From Coprobacillus sp. CAG:698 (lineage in GTDB: Bacteria; Bacillota_I; Bacilli_A; ML615J-28; CAG-698): a DNA stretch of 64,000 nucleotides. The DNA lies in the NCBI GenBank assembly GCA_000431235.1, contig HF988702.1, forward strand, positions 37,760 through 101,759, read 5' to 3'. Of the stretch, positions 17,418 through 25,744 are shown piece after piece. Below the pieces are notes generated by a model. The model made no database searches, had not been told where the DNA came from, and was given only the letters and a program-made list of their open reading frames with translations. The translations under genes and the position numbers were made by a program. Each line of letters starts with the position of its first letter. Position 1 is the stretch's first letter.

Positions 17418-19388
17418 ATGAAAAAAATTTTATCAGTTATTACAATTATGTTAATGGCTTTCGTTTTATTTGCTTGTAAAGGCGATAAATTTACTATTAA
17501 CTTCGATGCTAATGGTGGAAGCGAAGTTACAAAAATGGAAATCTCAATTGATGATTTAGGTAAATTTGTCCTTCCAGCAAATCCTACTAAGGAAGGTTAT
17601 GAATTCAAAGGTTGGTATTTAGATCCAGAATTTAAAGATGAATTTAAATCTTTGACTGGTATTAAAAATTCAATTACACTATATGCTAAATGGGAAGAAG
17701 TATCGAATGTTAAAGAGTTTGAAGTTACTTTCAATACAAATGGTGGAAGTGAAGTTGCATCACAAAAAGTATCAGAAAATGGATTAGTTGAAAAACCAGA
17801 AGATCCAACTAAAGAAGGATTCACATTTGTTGGTTGGTTCGAAGATGAAGCATTAGTTAAAGAATTTGATTTTGAAACAAAAATCACTGAAAACAAAACA
17901 TTATATGCAAAATGGGAAAAAGCTCAAGTTGAAGTTCCTGAACAATTAGCATTAAATTATTTATTGGACACTATTTTAGAACTTACTAGTGGCTCTGAAA
18001 AACTTAATGCAAATTTACATTTAGGTGTTGATTTAAAAGCTAAAAATCTTAAGACTGAAGATTTAGCAGCTGTAGAAGCTAGCCTTGCATTAAATGGTAA
18101 ATTAGAAGTTTCTTTATTACCAGATAAATATGATTATACTATTAATGCATATGTTAAGAATGGAGTTTTATATTTATCTATACCTAATTCATTAATAGAA
18201 TTAATTACAGGAAATGGATCTAGTGAAAGCGCTGAAAATGCTGAAGAACCTATTGTAGAAACTTACTTACAAATTTCTTTGAACCTAAATGATTTATATG
18301 AAGCTTTAAAAGCTGTTATTGAATCTTATACAAAAGGTGAAGAAGACGTTGATTTAAATGCTAAAGTTGAAGAAATCAAAGCTATGCTAATGGAAATCTT
18401 AGGAAAAGCTGGCGAATATGGCCTTGATCAAGAATTCATCAACGCTTGTGTTGCTTTAGTAAAAGTATTAGAACCAAAAGTAACAGTAAATGAAAATACA
18501 ACTATTTATGAAATTAGTGATGTTCAAGTTAAGACATTTATCGTAAGTTTATCATCATTTATTTCTAAATATGCTCCAAAAGTTGCTGAATATGTTTATG
18601 ATATGATTAATGAATATGTTCCTAAAGATAACACAGTTACTGATGGCGAAGGAAACGTATATGAATATTGTAAAAATGGTTGGACAGATAAAGAGGGTAA
18701 CTTCCATTCATTCTCTGAAGATACTGAAAATGAAAAAGGTACAGTTAATGAATTTGGTTACTATGAATCATCATTCACAGGCGAATTCTTTGATGTAAAG
18801 AATAACTATGAATATGTTGAAGCATACAGAGTTTTTGCCGGTGGTAATCCAACAATACTTCTTGTAAAAGAAGGAAAATATTTAGTTTACAAAGATGGCG
18901 CTATTACTGAAGTATTAGTTGCTGATGATATCAAAGCAATCGATCCAAAGAATAATTCAGAATTTGCATATGTTGATGGTGCATATTATGTTCCTAGAAC
19001 AAATAAAAAATTATATTATGAAATGGCAACTGGAAAATTACTTACAGATAAAGAATATTTCATGGCTCAAGTAAATAACGTTGTATCACAAGCAACAATT
19101 GGCTTAGGTGCTGCTTCAGGAATGTTTACTATTAATAAATTACAAGTTGAAGAAGCAAACGATAAATCAAGCGTTAAATTTGATTTAGATTTAGACGTTA
19201 ATGTACCTGCTGAAATAACTGGATCTGACGCTATTAGCGCATCTGTTAAATTATCAGTTTCTAGTCAACAAACTCTTTCTACTGAAAATGTAGTTGTTGA
19301 ATTCCCAGAATTTGAAAGTTATATGGATATGACTTCAGTAGTTATTGAATTTATTAAAGGATTAATTCCAACTGAAGTTGAAGAATAA
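17418..19388 (+). CDS. Secreted lipoprotein with two InlB B-repeats (Listeria-Bacteroides repeat)
   Basis: About 656 residues from ATG 17418, placed behind AAAAGGAG. A type II signal peptide ends in LFAC with the lipid-modified Cys at residue 20. Two B-repeats follow at about 23-93 and 100-168, each with F-x-x-N-G-G-S-E-V, GWY/GWF and LYAKWE. The remaining 480 residues are an unrecognised, Ala/Glu/Asn-rich domain with alternating strand and helix character; a short internal segment resembles E-Y-x-K-N-G-W repeats. B-repeats are common in surface proteins of gut Firmicutes. It is monocistronic with its own promoter and terminator. The exact function is unknown. Confidence 0.8.
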   Translation: MKKILSVITIMLMAFVLFACKGDKFTINFDANGGSEVTKMEISIDDLGKFVLPANPTKEGYEFKGWYLDPEFKDEFKSLTGIKNSITLYAKWEEVSNVKEFEVTFNTNGGSEVASQKVSENGLVEKPEDPTKEGFTFVGWFEDEALVKEFDFETKITENKTLYAKWEKAQVEVPEQLALNYLLDTILELTSGSEKLNANLHLGVDLKAKNLKTEDLAAVEASLALNGKLEVSLLPDKYDYTINAYVKNGVLYLSIPNSLIELITGNGSSESAENAEEPIVETYLQISLNLNDLYEALKAVIESYTKGEEDVDLNAKVEEIKAMLMEILGKAGEYGLDQEFINACVALVKVLEPKVTVNENTTIYEISDVQVKTFIVSLSSFISKYAPKVAEYVYDMINEYVPKDNTVTDGEGNVYEYCKNGWTDKEGNFHSFSEDTENEKGTVNEFGYYESSFTGEFFDVKNNYEYVEAYRVFAGGNPTILLVKEGKYLVYKDGAITEVLVADDIKAIDPKNNSEFAYVDGAYYVPRTNKKLYYEMATGKLLTDKEYFMAQVNNVVSQATIGLGAASGMFTINKLQVEEANDKSSVKFDLDLDVNVPAEITGSDAISASVKLSVSSQQTLSTENVVVEFPEFESYMDMTSVVIEFIKGLIPTEVEE

Positions 19389-19399
19389 TTTGATTTAAT

Positions 19400-19447
19400 T
19401 AACTCCTTATGGTTATACTATAATCGTAACCATAGGGAGTTTTTTTA
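19400..19447 (+). terminator. Strong terminator after the lipoprotein gene
   Basis: A long stem AACTCCTTATGGTTA pairs with TAACCATAGGGAGTT (one mismatch region) and is followed by TTTTTTT. Confidence 0.88.
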
Positions 19448-19491
19448 TTTATTAAAGTTGGTTTTTGATAAACTCATTTTTTATATAACCG

Positions 19492-19926
19492 ATGAATTTT
19501 TTTATGTTTACAAAACTTAAAAAGATTGTTTCAAAAACAAATGTTGATAGTACTATTACAGCAAGTGATTATATTTTACTTATGACTATAAAAGAGTATG
19601 GAACGATTGATAGTGAATCTAATTTAAAATCAATTGATACAACGACACTTGCTAATGCTCTAGAAATGTCTAAACCAGCATTAACGAAGGAAACTAAAAG
19701 ACTTGAAAAATTAGGCTTACTTAAGAAAACAATAAAACTTAAAGATTTACGAAATCGTTATATTTTATTAACTTCTAATGGCCTTAAACAATTAGAATCA
19801 GATTATGATAAGATTTATAAACTTCCTCAACTTGTTGTTGATAAACTTGGAGAAGAAGAAAGCAAACATTTTATAGATTTATTTAAGAAAGTTAATAAAA
19901 TAATAAATGAAGTTTACAAGAAATGA
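19492..19926 (+). CDS. MarR-family transcriptional regulator
   Basis: 144 residues with a winged helix-turn-helix: DYILLMTIKEYG, then TTTLANALEMSKPALTKETKRLEKLGLLKK and the wing LKDLRNRYILLTSNGLKQLE. N- and C-terminal helices form the dimer interface. No convincing Shine-Dalgarno precedes ATG 19492, and a TATAAC box ends only 2 nt before it, so the transcript may be nearly leaderless. It overlaps nothing but lies 13 nt before the glycosyltransferase pseudogene and was probably co-transcribed with that pair. Its effector is unknown. Confidence 0.75.
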   Translation: MNFFMFTKLKKIVSKTNVDSTITASDYILLMTIKEYGTIDSESNLKSIDTTTLANALEMSKPALTKETKRLEKLGLLKKTIKLKDLRNRYILLTSNGLKQLESDYDKIYKLPQLVVDKLGEEESKHFIDLFKKVNKIINEVYKK

Positions 19927-19939
19927 ATAAATGCATAAC

Positions 19940-20801
19940 ATGAAAATAACTATAGTTGCAGATGTGCTAGGACAAGAAAATAATGGAACAACTATTACTT
20001 GTAAAAGGTTAATTGAAAATCTTAAGATGAGAGGGCATGAAGTCAAAGTAGTTTCGCCTTTAAAAACAGATTTAGAAGGATATTACACTTTGAAAACAAG
20101 ATCATTTGGTCCATTTAATAATTATGTTGCGAAAAATGGTGTTGAACTAGCTAAACCCGACGATAAGATTATTTTAGAAGCTATAAAAGGTGCTGATGTC
20201 TGTCACATTTTATTACCTTTTAAGACAGGTATAAGAGCTATGAAACTTTGCAAGAAAGAAGATATTCCTGTAACAAGTGCATTTCATTGACAACCTGAAA
20301 ACTTTAGTGTTCACTTAAAATTAGAAAAAAGCAAACTTTTTAATAAGTTTTTATATCATCGTTTTTATAAAAAGTTTTATAAATATGTTCATTGCCCAAG
20401 TGAATTTATTGCCCGTAAGTTAAGAGAAAATCATTATGACGATTGTTTAGAAGTTATTTCTAATGGTGTTGCTCCTGGATATGTAAATAAATCAGTCTGA
20501 TGTTGAAATTAAAGCTATTGCTTGCCTTGAAGCAATAACATGTGGTTTAGTTCCTATTATTTCTGATAGTTCTAACTCTGTAACCAATTCCTTTGCCTTA
20601 GAAGATATAGATCTTTTTAAAGTTGGTGATGCTTTGGATTTATCAAAAAAAATTGATTATCTAATTGAACATCCTGAAGAAAAAGAATGTCTTTCCCAAA
20701 AATATTTAGAATATAGTAAAAAGTTTGCTATTTCTCATTGTATTGATTTAATAGAAGAAATGTTTAAAAAGGCAATTTGTGATTATGGCAAAGAAAAATA
20801 G
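19940..20801 (+). pseudogene. Decayed GT4-type (diacylglycerol) glycosyltransferase
   Basis: Readable as the N-terminal domain of a GT4 lipid glycosyltransferase (KITIVADVLGQENNGTTITCKRLIE..., PVTSAFH, QPENFSVHL, SNGVAPGYV). It is interrupted by TGA at 20288. At about 20490 the frame jumps to SDVEIKAIACLEAITCGLVPII, which belongs near the C-terminus of the family, so roughly a hundred or more codons carrying the donor-site core are deleted. The remnant ends at TAG 20799. Homologues pair with a 1-acylglycerol-3-phosphate acyltransferase, here overlapping downstream and also broken. TGA is not Trp in this genome, so the stop is real. Confidence 0.85.
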
Positions 20802-21568
20802 AATAATGTATTATCATGACGAAGTTAATGATGATCTTGTAAAGACAAAAACTAATATTGATACTGTTCTTGATAAAAATTATCAATATTTAATCACTAG
20901 TCCTGTAAGAAAATTTTTTAGTTTTATTTTATTGCTCTTCCTATTTTATTTGTTGAAGGAAAAGTTTTTAGAGGATTAAAAATAAAAGGTAAGAAGAACT
21001 TACGTGTTGTAAAGAAAAAAGGATATATAATGTATGCTAACCATACTGATTTTCGTGATGCATATTTAGAACACGTTTTTATTGCTAATCCTAAACGCAC
21101 ATACATTATTGCTAATAAGGATGCTGTTTCTATTTTCTTTGTTAGAAGATTAACTAAAGATTTAGGTGCTTTACCTGTTCCCGATACTTTAGGGGGATTA
21201 AAAAATTTAAATTCATCAGTTACGCAAATATTAGGAGAAAAAAAGCATTAATGATTTTTCCAGAAGCACATATTTGGCCTTATTATACAAAAGTTCGACC
21301 TTTTCCTGTTACAAGCTTTCGTTATGCAGCTATAAATAATGTTCCTTGTGTGCCTGTTGCGGCAACATATCGTAAACATAAAGGATTATTTTTCTTTAGA
21401 AAAAAGCCGCAAATGGTTGTCTATGTTGGTAAGCCTATATTTCCTAATCAAGATTTATCAGTAAAAGAAAGTGCAATAAAACTTCGCGATGAAACATATG
21501 AGTATATTTGTCAAATGACAGAAAAGTATAGTACTTATGAGTATTATAAATATATAAAAAAAGAATAA
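20785..21568 (+). pseudogene. Frameshifted lysophosphatidate-type acyltransferase (PlsC family)
   Basis: Three consecutive frames together read as one PlsC-like protein. The first frame runs from ATG 20785 to about 20930. The second carries the HX4D-type catalytic motif (MYANHTDFRDAY). After a run of seven A's near 21240 the third frame continues MIFPEAHIWPYYTKVRPF and the conserved C-terminal part. Two frameshifts are needed to rejoin it. The start overlaps the end of the glycosyltransferase remnant. In intact form the pair would make membrane glycolipid precursors. One frameshift lies in a homopolymer, so assembly error should be excluded, but the neighbour's large deletion supports genuine decay. 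Confidence 0.8.
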
Positions 21569-21594
21569 AAAATAATAAATTATTAAATAATTTA

Positions 21595-21623
21595 TTGAAA
21601 AAGATTTTAGATTATGATAAAAT
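21595..21623 (+). promoter_or_regulatory. fba promoter
   Basis: TTGAAA, 17-nt spacer, TGA-TAAAAT extended -10; leader of about 65 nt ending in GGAAAGGAGG. Confidence 0.7.
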
Positions 21624-21696
21624 AATATCATAAAAGTAATTTAATTTAATACTTTTGTAACGATAATTAATTTAAATTGGAAAGGAGGCATTTATT

Positions 21697-22638
21697 ATGC
21701 CATTAGTTAATTCGTTAGAAATGTTTAAAAAAGCTTATGAAGGCGGATATGCAATCGGTGCCTTTAATGTAAATAATATGGAAATTATTCAAGGTATTAC
21801 TGAAGCTGCAAAGGAATGTAATTCTCCAGTTATTTTACAAGTATCTGCAGGAGCACGTAAATATGCTAAACATGTATATCTTGTTAAACTTGTTGAAGCA
21901 GCACTAGCTGATACAGATTTACCAATCGTTTTACACTTAGATCATGGTGATAGTTTTGAATTATGTAAAGATTGTATCGATGGTGGATTTACATCAGTTA
22001 TGATTGATGGTTCTAAATTACCATTTGAAGAAAATGTAGCTTTAACTAAGAAAGTTTGTGAATATGCTCATGCTCATAAACCTTATGTAACTGTTGAAGG
22101 TGAATTAGGTAAATTAGCTGGTATCGAAGATGCAGTTAATGTAAGTGATGCAGATGCTCAATTCACTGATCCTAATGAAGTTGAAGAATTCGTAAGAAGA
22201 ACAGGTGTTGACTCACTTGCAATCGCAATTGGTACTTCACATGGTGCTTATAAGTTTAAACCTGGTCAAAAACCTCAATTACGTTTTGATATCTTACAAA
22301 AAGTTTCTGAAAAACTTCCTGGATTCCCAATCGTTTTACATGGTGCTTCATCAGTTATGCAAGAATATGTTAAAATCGTTAACGAACATGGTGGAAAGAT
22401 GCCAGATGCAATCGGTATTCCTGAAGATATGTTAAGACAAGCAGCAAAGATGGCTGTATGTAAAATTAACATTGACTCAGATTTACGTTTAGCAATGACT
22501 GCTTCAATTCGTAAACACTTTGACGAACATCCAGATCATTTTGACCCACGTCAATACTTAACTGATGCTCGTAACAACATTCGTGAAGTTGTAAAACATA
22601 AGATTACTGAAGTTTTAGGTAGCGATAATAAAGCCTAA
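21697..22638 (+). CDS. fba: Class II fructose-1,6-bisphosphate aldolase
   Basis: 313 residues. Starts with AIGAFNVNNMEIIQGI; zinc and catalytic segments are VLHLDHGDSFE, GTSHGAYKF, VLHGASS and KINIDSD, all typical of the class II FbaA family. It cleaves fructose-1,6-bisphosphate to DHAP and glyceraldehyde-3-phosphate. A very strong GGAAAGGAGG ribosome binding site and near-consensus promoter fit a highly expressed gene. Single gene unit, closed by a hairpin terminator. Confidence 0.96.
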   Translation: MPLVNSLEMFKKAYEGGYAIGAFNVNNMEIIQGITEAAKECNSPVILQVSAGARKYAKHVYLVKLVEAALADTDLPIVLHLDHGDSFELCKDCIDGGFTSVMIDGSKLPFEENVALTKKVCEYAHAHKPYVTVEGELGKLAGIEDAVNVSDADAQFTDPNEVEEFVRRTGVDSLAIAIGTSHGAYKFKPGQKPQLRFDILQKVSEKLPGFPIVLHGASSVMQEYVKIVNEHGGKMPDAIGIPEDMLRQAAKMAVCKINIDSDLRLAMTASIRKHFDEHPDHFDPRQYLTDARNNIREVVKHKITEVLGSDNKA

Positions 22639-22645
22639 AGATTAC

Positions 22646-22680
22646 TAAATAGTTTGGATTAATACCAAACTATTTTTTTC
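22646..22680 (+). terminator. fba terminator
   Basis: AAATAGTTTGG / CCAAACTATTT perfect 11-bp stem with a 7-nt loop and a T-run. Confidence 0.88.
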
Positions 22681-22707
22681 AAAATAAAATATGAAAGGAA
22701 TATATTT

Positions 22708-23241
22708 ATGAAAGTAGTTGTTATATATGGTAGCCCTCGTAAACGTGGAAGTTCACGTTACCTTTGCGAGAAATTTATTGAAGGATTAAAAGAAAATCAA
22801 AATGAAGTTTTTGAGTTTGATGCTTGCTTTACACAAGTAGGTTCATGTCTTGCTTGTAATTATTGTCAAAAAAATGATAGATGCGTTCAAAATGATGATA
22901 TGCAATTGCTTTATCCACACTTGCTTGCTGCTGATGTTATATGTTTTTCATCACCACTATATTATTTTGGATTATCAAGTCAAATAAAGAAAGTTATCGA
23001 TCGTTTTTATGCTATTAATGATAAATTAATGGGCAAAAAGAAAACTATTTTACTTTTAACATCAGGTGGAGATAAGGATCGTAATGTTGAAGGATGCTTA
23101 TTGGAATTTGAATTGTTTAATGAATATATGTACTTTACTAATATAGGTAATGTTTATGCTCCTAATATTTCATGTTTAGATGACTTACTTAAAACGGAAT
23201 ACCCTAACGAAGCATATCAATTAGGTAAGAAAATTAAATAG
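22708..23241 (+). CDS. Flavodoxin-fold NAD(P)H-dependent FMN reductase / iron-sulfur flavoprotein
   Basis: 177 residues. The N-terminus VVIYGSPRKRGSSRYLCEKF is the FMN-phosphate loop; FSSPLYYFGLSSQIKKVIDRF is the second flavin-binding region. The compact cysteine motif CLACNYCQKNDRC (C-x2-C-x2-C-x5-C) resembles the [4Fe-4S] site of iron-sulfur flavoproteins of strict anaerobes, suggesting electron transfer or O2/quinone reduction. It has its own ribosome binding site GAAAGGAAT and lies between the aldolase terminator and lplA. Partner proteins are not visible. Confidence 0.8.
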   Translation: MKVVVIYGSPRKRGSSRYLCEKFIEGLKENQNEVFEFDACFTQVGSCLACNYCQKNDRCVQNDDMQLLYPHLLAADVICFSSPLYYFGLSSQIKKVIDRFYAINDKLMGKKKTILLLTSGGDKDRNVEGCLLEFELFNEYMYFTNIGNVYAPNISCLDDLLKTEYPNEAYQLGKKIK

Positions 23242-23263
23242 AATATTTATTTTTTTATTTAAA

Positions 23264-23280
23264 TATGATATGATATATCT
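23264..23280 (+). promoter_or_regulatory. Possible promoter giving a leaderless lplA transcript
   Basis: Two overlapping TATGAT boxes (23264-23269 and 23269-23274) lie 7-12 nt before ATG 23281, and no Shine-Dalgarno is present in the 39-nt gap. Transcription from either -10 would start at or within a few nt of the ATG. The -35 is only T-rich. Seen directly; leaderless expression is inferred. Confidence 0.35.
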
Positions 23281-24255
23281 ATGAAAGTTTATGATTTAGA
23301 AAAATTAGGTACTAATAAGATTTCCTTTTATTTGGCCTTAGAAGAATATTTACTATCTAAGGATGTTGATGCGTTTTTTGTATGGCGCATTGATAAATCA
23401 ATAATAATTGGTAAACATCAATTATTAGAGGCAGAAGTGAATGTTGATTATGCATTAAGTTTAGGTGCGGAAATATTTAGGCGTCCTAGTGGTGGAGGTG
23501 CTATCTTTGCCGATGAAGGATGTTTTATGTATACGTTTATAACTAAACTTCGTAACAAGGATGAGATATATAAAAAGTATTTATCATATATAAAAGATGC
23601 TCTTTTAAAACTTGGCTTAAATGTAACTTTATCAGGACGAAATGACTTGCTTTTCAATGATAAAAAGTTTTCTGGCCTTGCTCTATATGAGACTAAGGAT
23701 GGGGCATGCTTACATGGAACATTCTTATTTGATACAAACCTTGAAAATCTTGTAAAATGTGTAACACCAAGTAATGAAAAATTGATATCTAAAGGTATCA
23801 AAAGTGTTAGTAGCAGAGTAATAAATTTGAAAAATTACCTAAAAATCTCTAAAAAAGAGGTCATAAAATCCTTAGAAGACGAAATTTCACCCTCTAAAAT
23901 CGTGTTAGGAGAAGACGAAATAAAAAAGGTAAGGCAATTAGAAAATAAATATTTGGATAAATCATGGATTTTCGATAAAAAACCCCCATATACTATTACT
24001 TTTAAAAAAAGAGTTACATGTGGAGAATTCCTATTTTTCATTGATATTATAAATGATAAAATTAAAAACATTAAATTGTTCGGTGATTTTTTCTTTGTTA
24101 AAGACATTAATAATATCCTTAGTGAATTTATTGATAAATGTTATAATTTAGAAACGATTAATAGTATTATAAATGCCTATAATGTAAGTGAATATATTAT
24201 AGGACTTGATAATAATACATTTATAGAAATACTATCAGGAGGCTTAAATGGATAA
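23281..24255 (+). CDS. lplA: Lipoate-protein ligase A
   Basis: 324 residues. The lipoyl-ligase motif RRPSGGGAIFADEGCFMYTF (about residues 61-80), the segment GRNDLLFNDKKFSGLALYE with its catalytic Lys, and HGTFLFDTNL match LplA; a C-terminal accessory domain is present. It activates lipoate with ATP and attaches it to carrier-protein lysines. Its gene overlaps gcvT by 8 nt and heads the glycine cleavage operon, whose GcvH is the obvious substrate. No lipA/lipB is visible, which suggests reliance on scavenged lipoate. The upstream region lacks a ribosome binding site. Confidence 0.93.
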   Translation: MKVYDLEKLGTNKISFYLALEEYLLSKDVDAFFVWRIDKSIIIGKHQLLEAEVNVDYALSLGAEIFRRPSGGGAIFADEGCFMYTFITKLRNKDEIYKKYLSYIKDALLKLGLNVTLSGRNDLLFNDKKFSGLALYETKDGACLHGTFLFDTNLENLVKCVTPSNEKLISKGIKSVSSRVINLKNYLKISKKEVIKSLEDEISPSKIVLGEDEIKKVRQLENKYLDKSWIFDKKPPYTITFKKRVTCGEFLFFIDIINDKIKNIKLFGDFFFVKDINNILSEFIDKCYNLETINSIINAYNVSEYIIGLDNNTFIEILSGGLNG

Positions 24256-25351
24256 TATAAATAATGAATGTTTTAAAAAAACTCCTCTTTATGATGAACA
24301 TGTAAAAAGAGGCGGAAAAATTGTTGAATTTGGAGGATATTTGCTACCAGTTGAATATACTTCAATAACTAATGAACATATGATGGTTAGAGAAAATTGT
24401 GGCTTGTTTGATGTTTCTCATATGGGAGAAGTATTTGTAACTGGTCCTGATAGTACTAAGTATTTAAATTATTTACTCACTTCAAATGTAGAAAAGCAGA
24501 CTAATAATCGCATGCAATATGGTATGGCCTTATATGAAGATGGAACAATTGTCGATGACTTAATGATTTATAAATATAATGATGAAAAATATTTAATAGT
24601 TGTTAATGCCTCAAATACAGATAAAGATTACAATTGGTTTGTAAAGAATATTAACGATTATAATGTCAAAGTTGAAAACAAATCTGATTCTTTTGGCCAG
24701 CTAGCCCTACAAGGACCAAAAGCTTATGAAATTTTAAATAAATTATCAGATTATGATTTTGATAACATGAAGTTTTATGATTTTAAAGATGTTATAATTG
24801 ATGGTAAAGAATTTATTTGCTCACGTAGTGGATATACTGGTGGCGATGGATTTGAAATTTACGGAAAACCATCTGATATAGTTAGTTTATTTATTACTTT
24901 GGCATCTTTAAATGTTACATTATGTGGATTAGGTTGTCGTGACACATTAAGATTTGAAGGATCTTTACCTTTATATGGACATGAAATAAGTGACAAAATT
25001 AATCCACTTATGGCTTGTTTAAGTTTTGCATGTGATTTTTCAAAGGACTTTATTGGAAAAGATTCTCTTTTAAAATACAAAGAAAATCCTACGCAAAAAC
25101 TCGTTGGTTTAGAATTAATTGATAAAGGTATTGCTCGTGCTGGCTATGAAGTATTAAATGAAAATGAAGAAATAATTGGTTCGGTAACAACTGGATATTT
25201 GCTTCCTGGTCATGAAAAAGCTTTAGCACTAGCTATGATTAAATATGAATATAGTCAATTAAATACTATAGTTTATATAAGAGTTAGAAAAAAACTACTA
25301 AAAGCTATCGTTAGAGATAGAAAATTTATGGAAAAAATATATAAAAAATAG
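24248..25351 (+). CDS. gcvT: Glycine cleavage system T protein (aminomethyltransferase)
   Basis: 367 residues. Recognised by TPLYDEHVKRGGKIVEFGGYLLPVEY, FDVSHMGEVFV, the folate-site stretch DTLRFEGSLPLYGHEI and the C-terminal barrel (GSVTTGYLLPGHEKALALAMI). It transfers the methylene group from aminomethyl-lipoyl GcvH to tetrahydrofolate, releasing ammonia. Start overlaps the end of lplA, indicating translational coupling; gcvH follows after 12 nt. Full length. Confidence 0.95.
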   Translation: MDNINNECFKKTPLYDEHVKRGGKIVEFGGYLLPVEYTSITNEHMMVRENCGLFDVSHMGEVFVTGPDSTKYLNYLLTSNVEKQTNNRMQYGMALYEDGTIVDDLMIYKYNDEKYLIVVNASNTDKDYNWFVKNINDYNVKVENKSDSFGQLALQGPKAYEILNKLSDYDFDNMKFYDFKDVIIDGKEFICSRSGYTGGDGFEIYGKPSDIVSLFITLASLNVTLCGLGCRDTLRFEGSLPLYGHEISDKINPLMACLSFACDFSKDFIGKDSLLKYKENPTQKLVGLELIDKGIARAGYEVLNENEEIIGSVTTGYLLPGHEKALALAMIKYEYSQLNTIVYIRVRKKLLKAIVRDRKFMEKIYKK

Positions 25352-25363
25352 GAGAATGATATT

Positions 25364-25744
25364 ATGAGTAAAGTTTTAGAAAATTTATTTTATTCAGAAA
25401 CACACGAGTGGGCAAGAGTTGAAGGTAATATTGCTTATGTAGGTGTTACTGACTATGCCCAAGCAAATCTTGGTAGTGTTGTTTATGTTGAAGCTTTGGA
25501 AATTGGCGATGAAGTTGAACAATTTGATGAAGCGGGTGCTATTGAAAGCGTTAAGGCTGCAAGTGATATTATGTCTCCTTTAAGTGGAGTTGTTATTGAA
25601 GTTAACGATGATGTTATCGATAATCCTGAATTAATTAATGAAGATCCATATACAAATTGGATATTTAAACTTGAATTATCTGATGCCAGTGAAGTAGATA
25701 ATTTATTATCTAAAGAAGATTATGAAAAGGAAATTGATGAATAA
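25364..25744 (+). CDS. gcvH: Glycine cleavage system H protein (lipoyl carrier)
   Basis: 126 residues, normal length. The lipoylation site is AGAIESVKAASDIMSP, modified Lys at residue 64. The neighbouring TEDYAQ-equivalent motif is VTDYAQANLGSVVYVE. GcvH shuttles the aminomethyl group between the P, T and L proteins. It lies 12 nt behind gcvT with GGAGAAT, and its stop overlaps the gcvPA start (TAATG). Confidence 0.96.
   Translation: MSKVLENLFYSETHEWARVEGNIAYVGVTDYAQANLGSVVYVEALEIGDEVEQFDEAGAIESVKAASDIMSPLSGVVIEVNDDVIDNPELINEDPYTNWIFKLELSDASEVDNLLSKEDYEKEIDE

Noticed and set aside
20288..20290. TGA inside the glycosyltransferase as a Trp or selenocysteine codon
   Set aside because: Many intact genes here end in TGA (trmR and yqeH with ATGA overlaps) and Trp is TGG throughout. 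The same gene also has a large deletion, so the TGA is a nonsense mutation.
23242..23280. Glycine riboswitch before the glycine cleavage operon
   Set aside because: The gap before lplA is only 39 nt, far too short for a glycine aptamer, and lplA-gcvT-gcvH have no room for one either.
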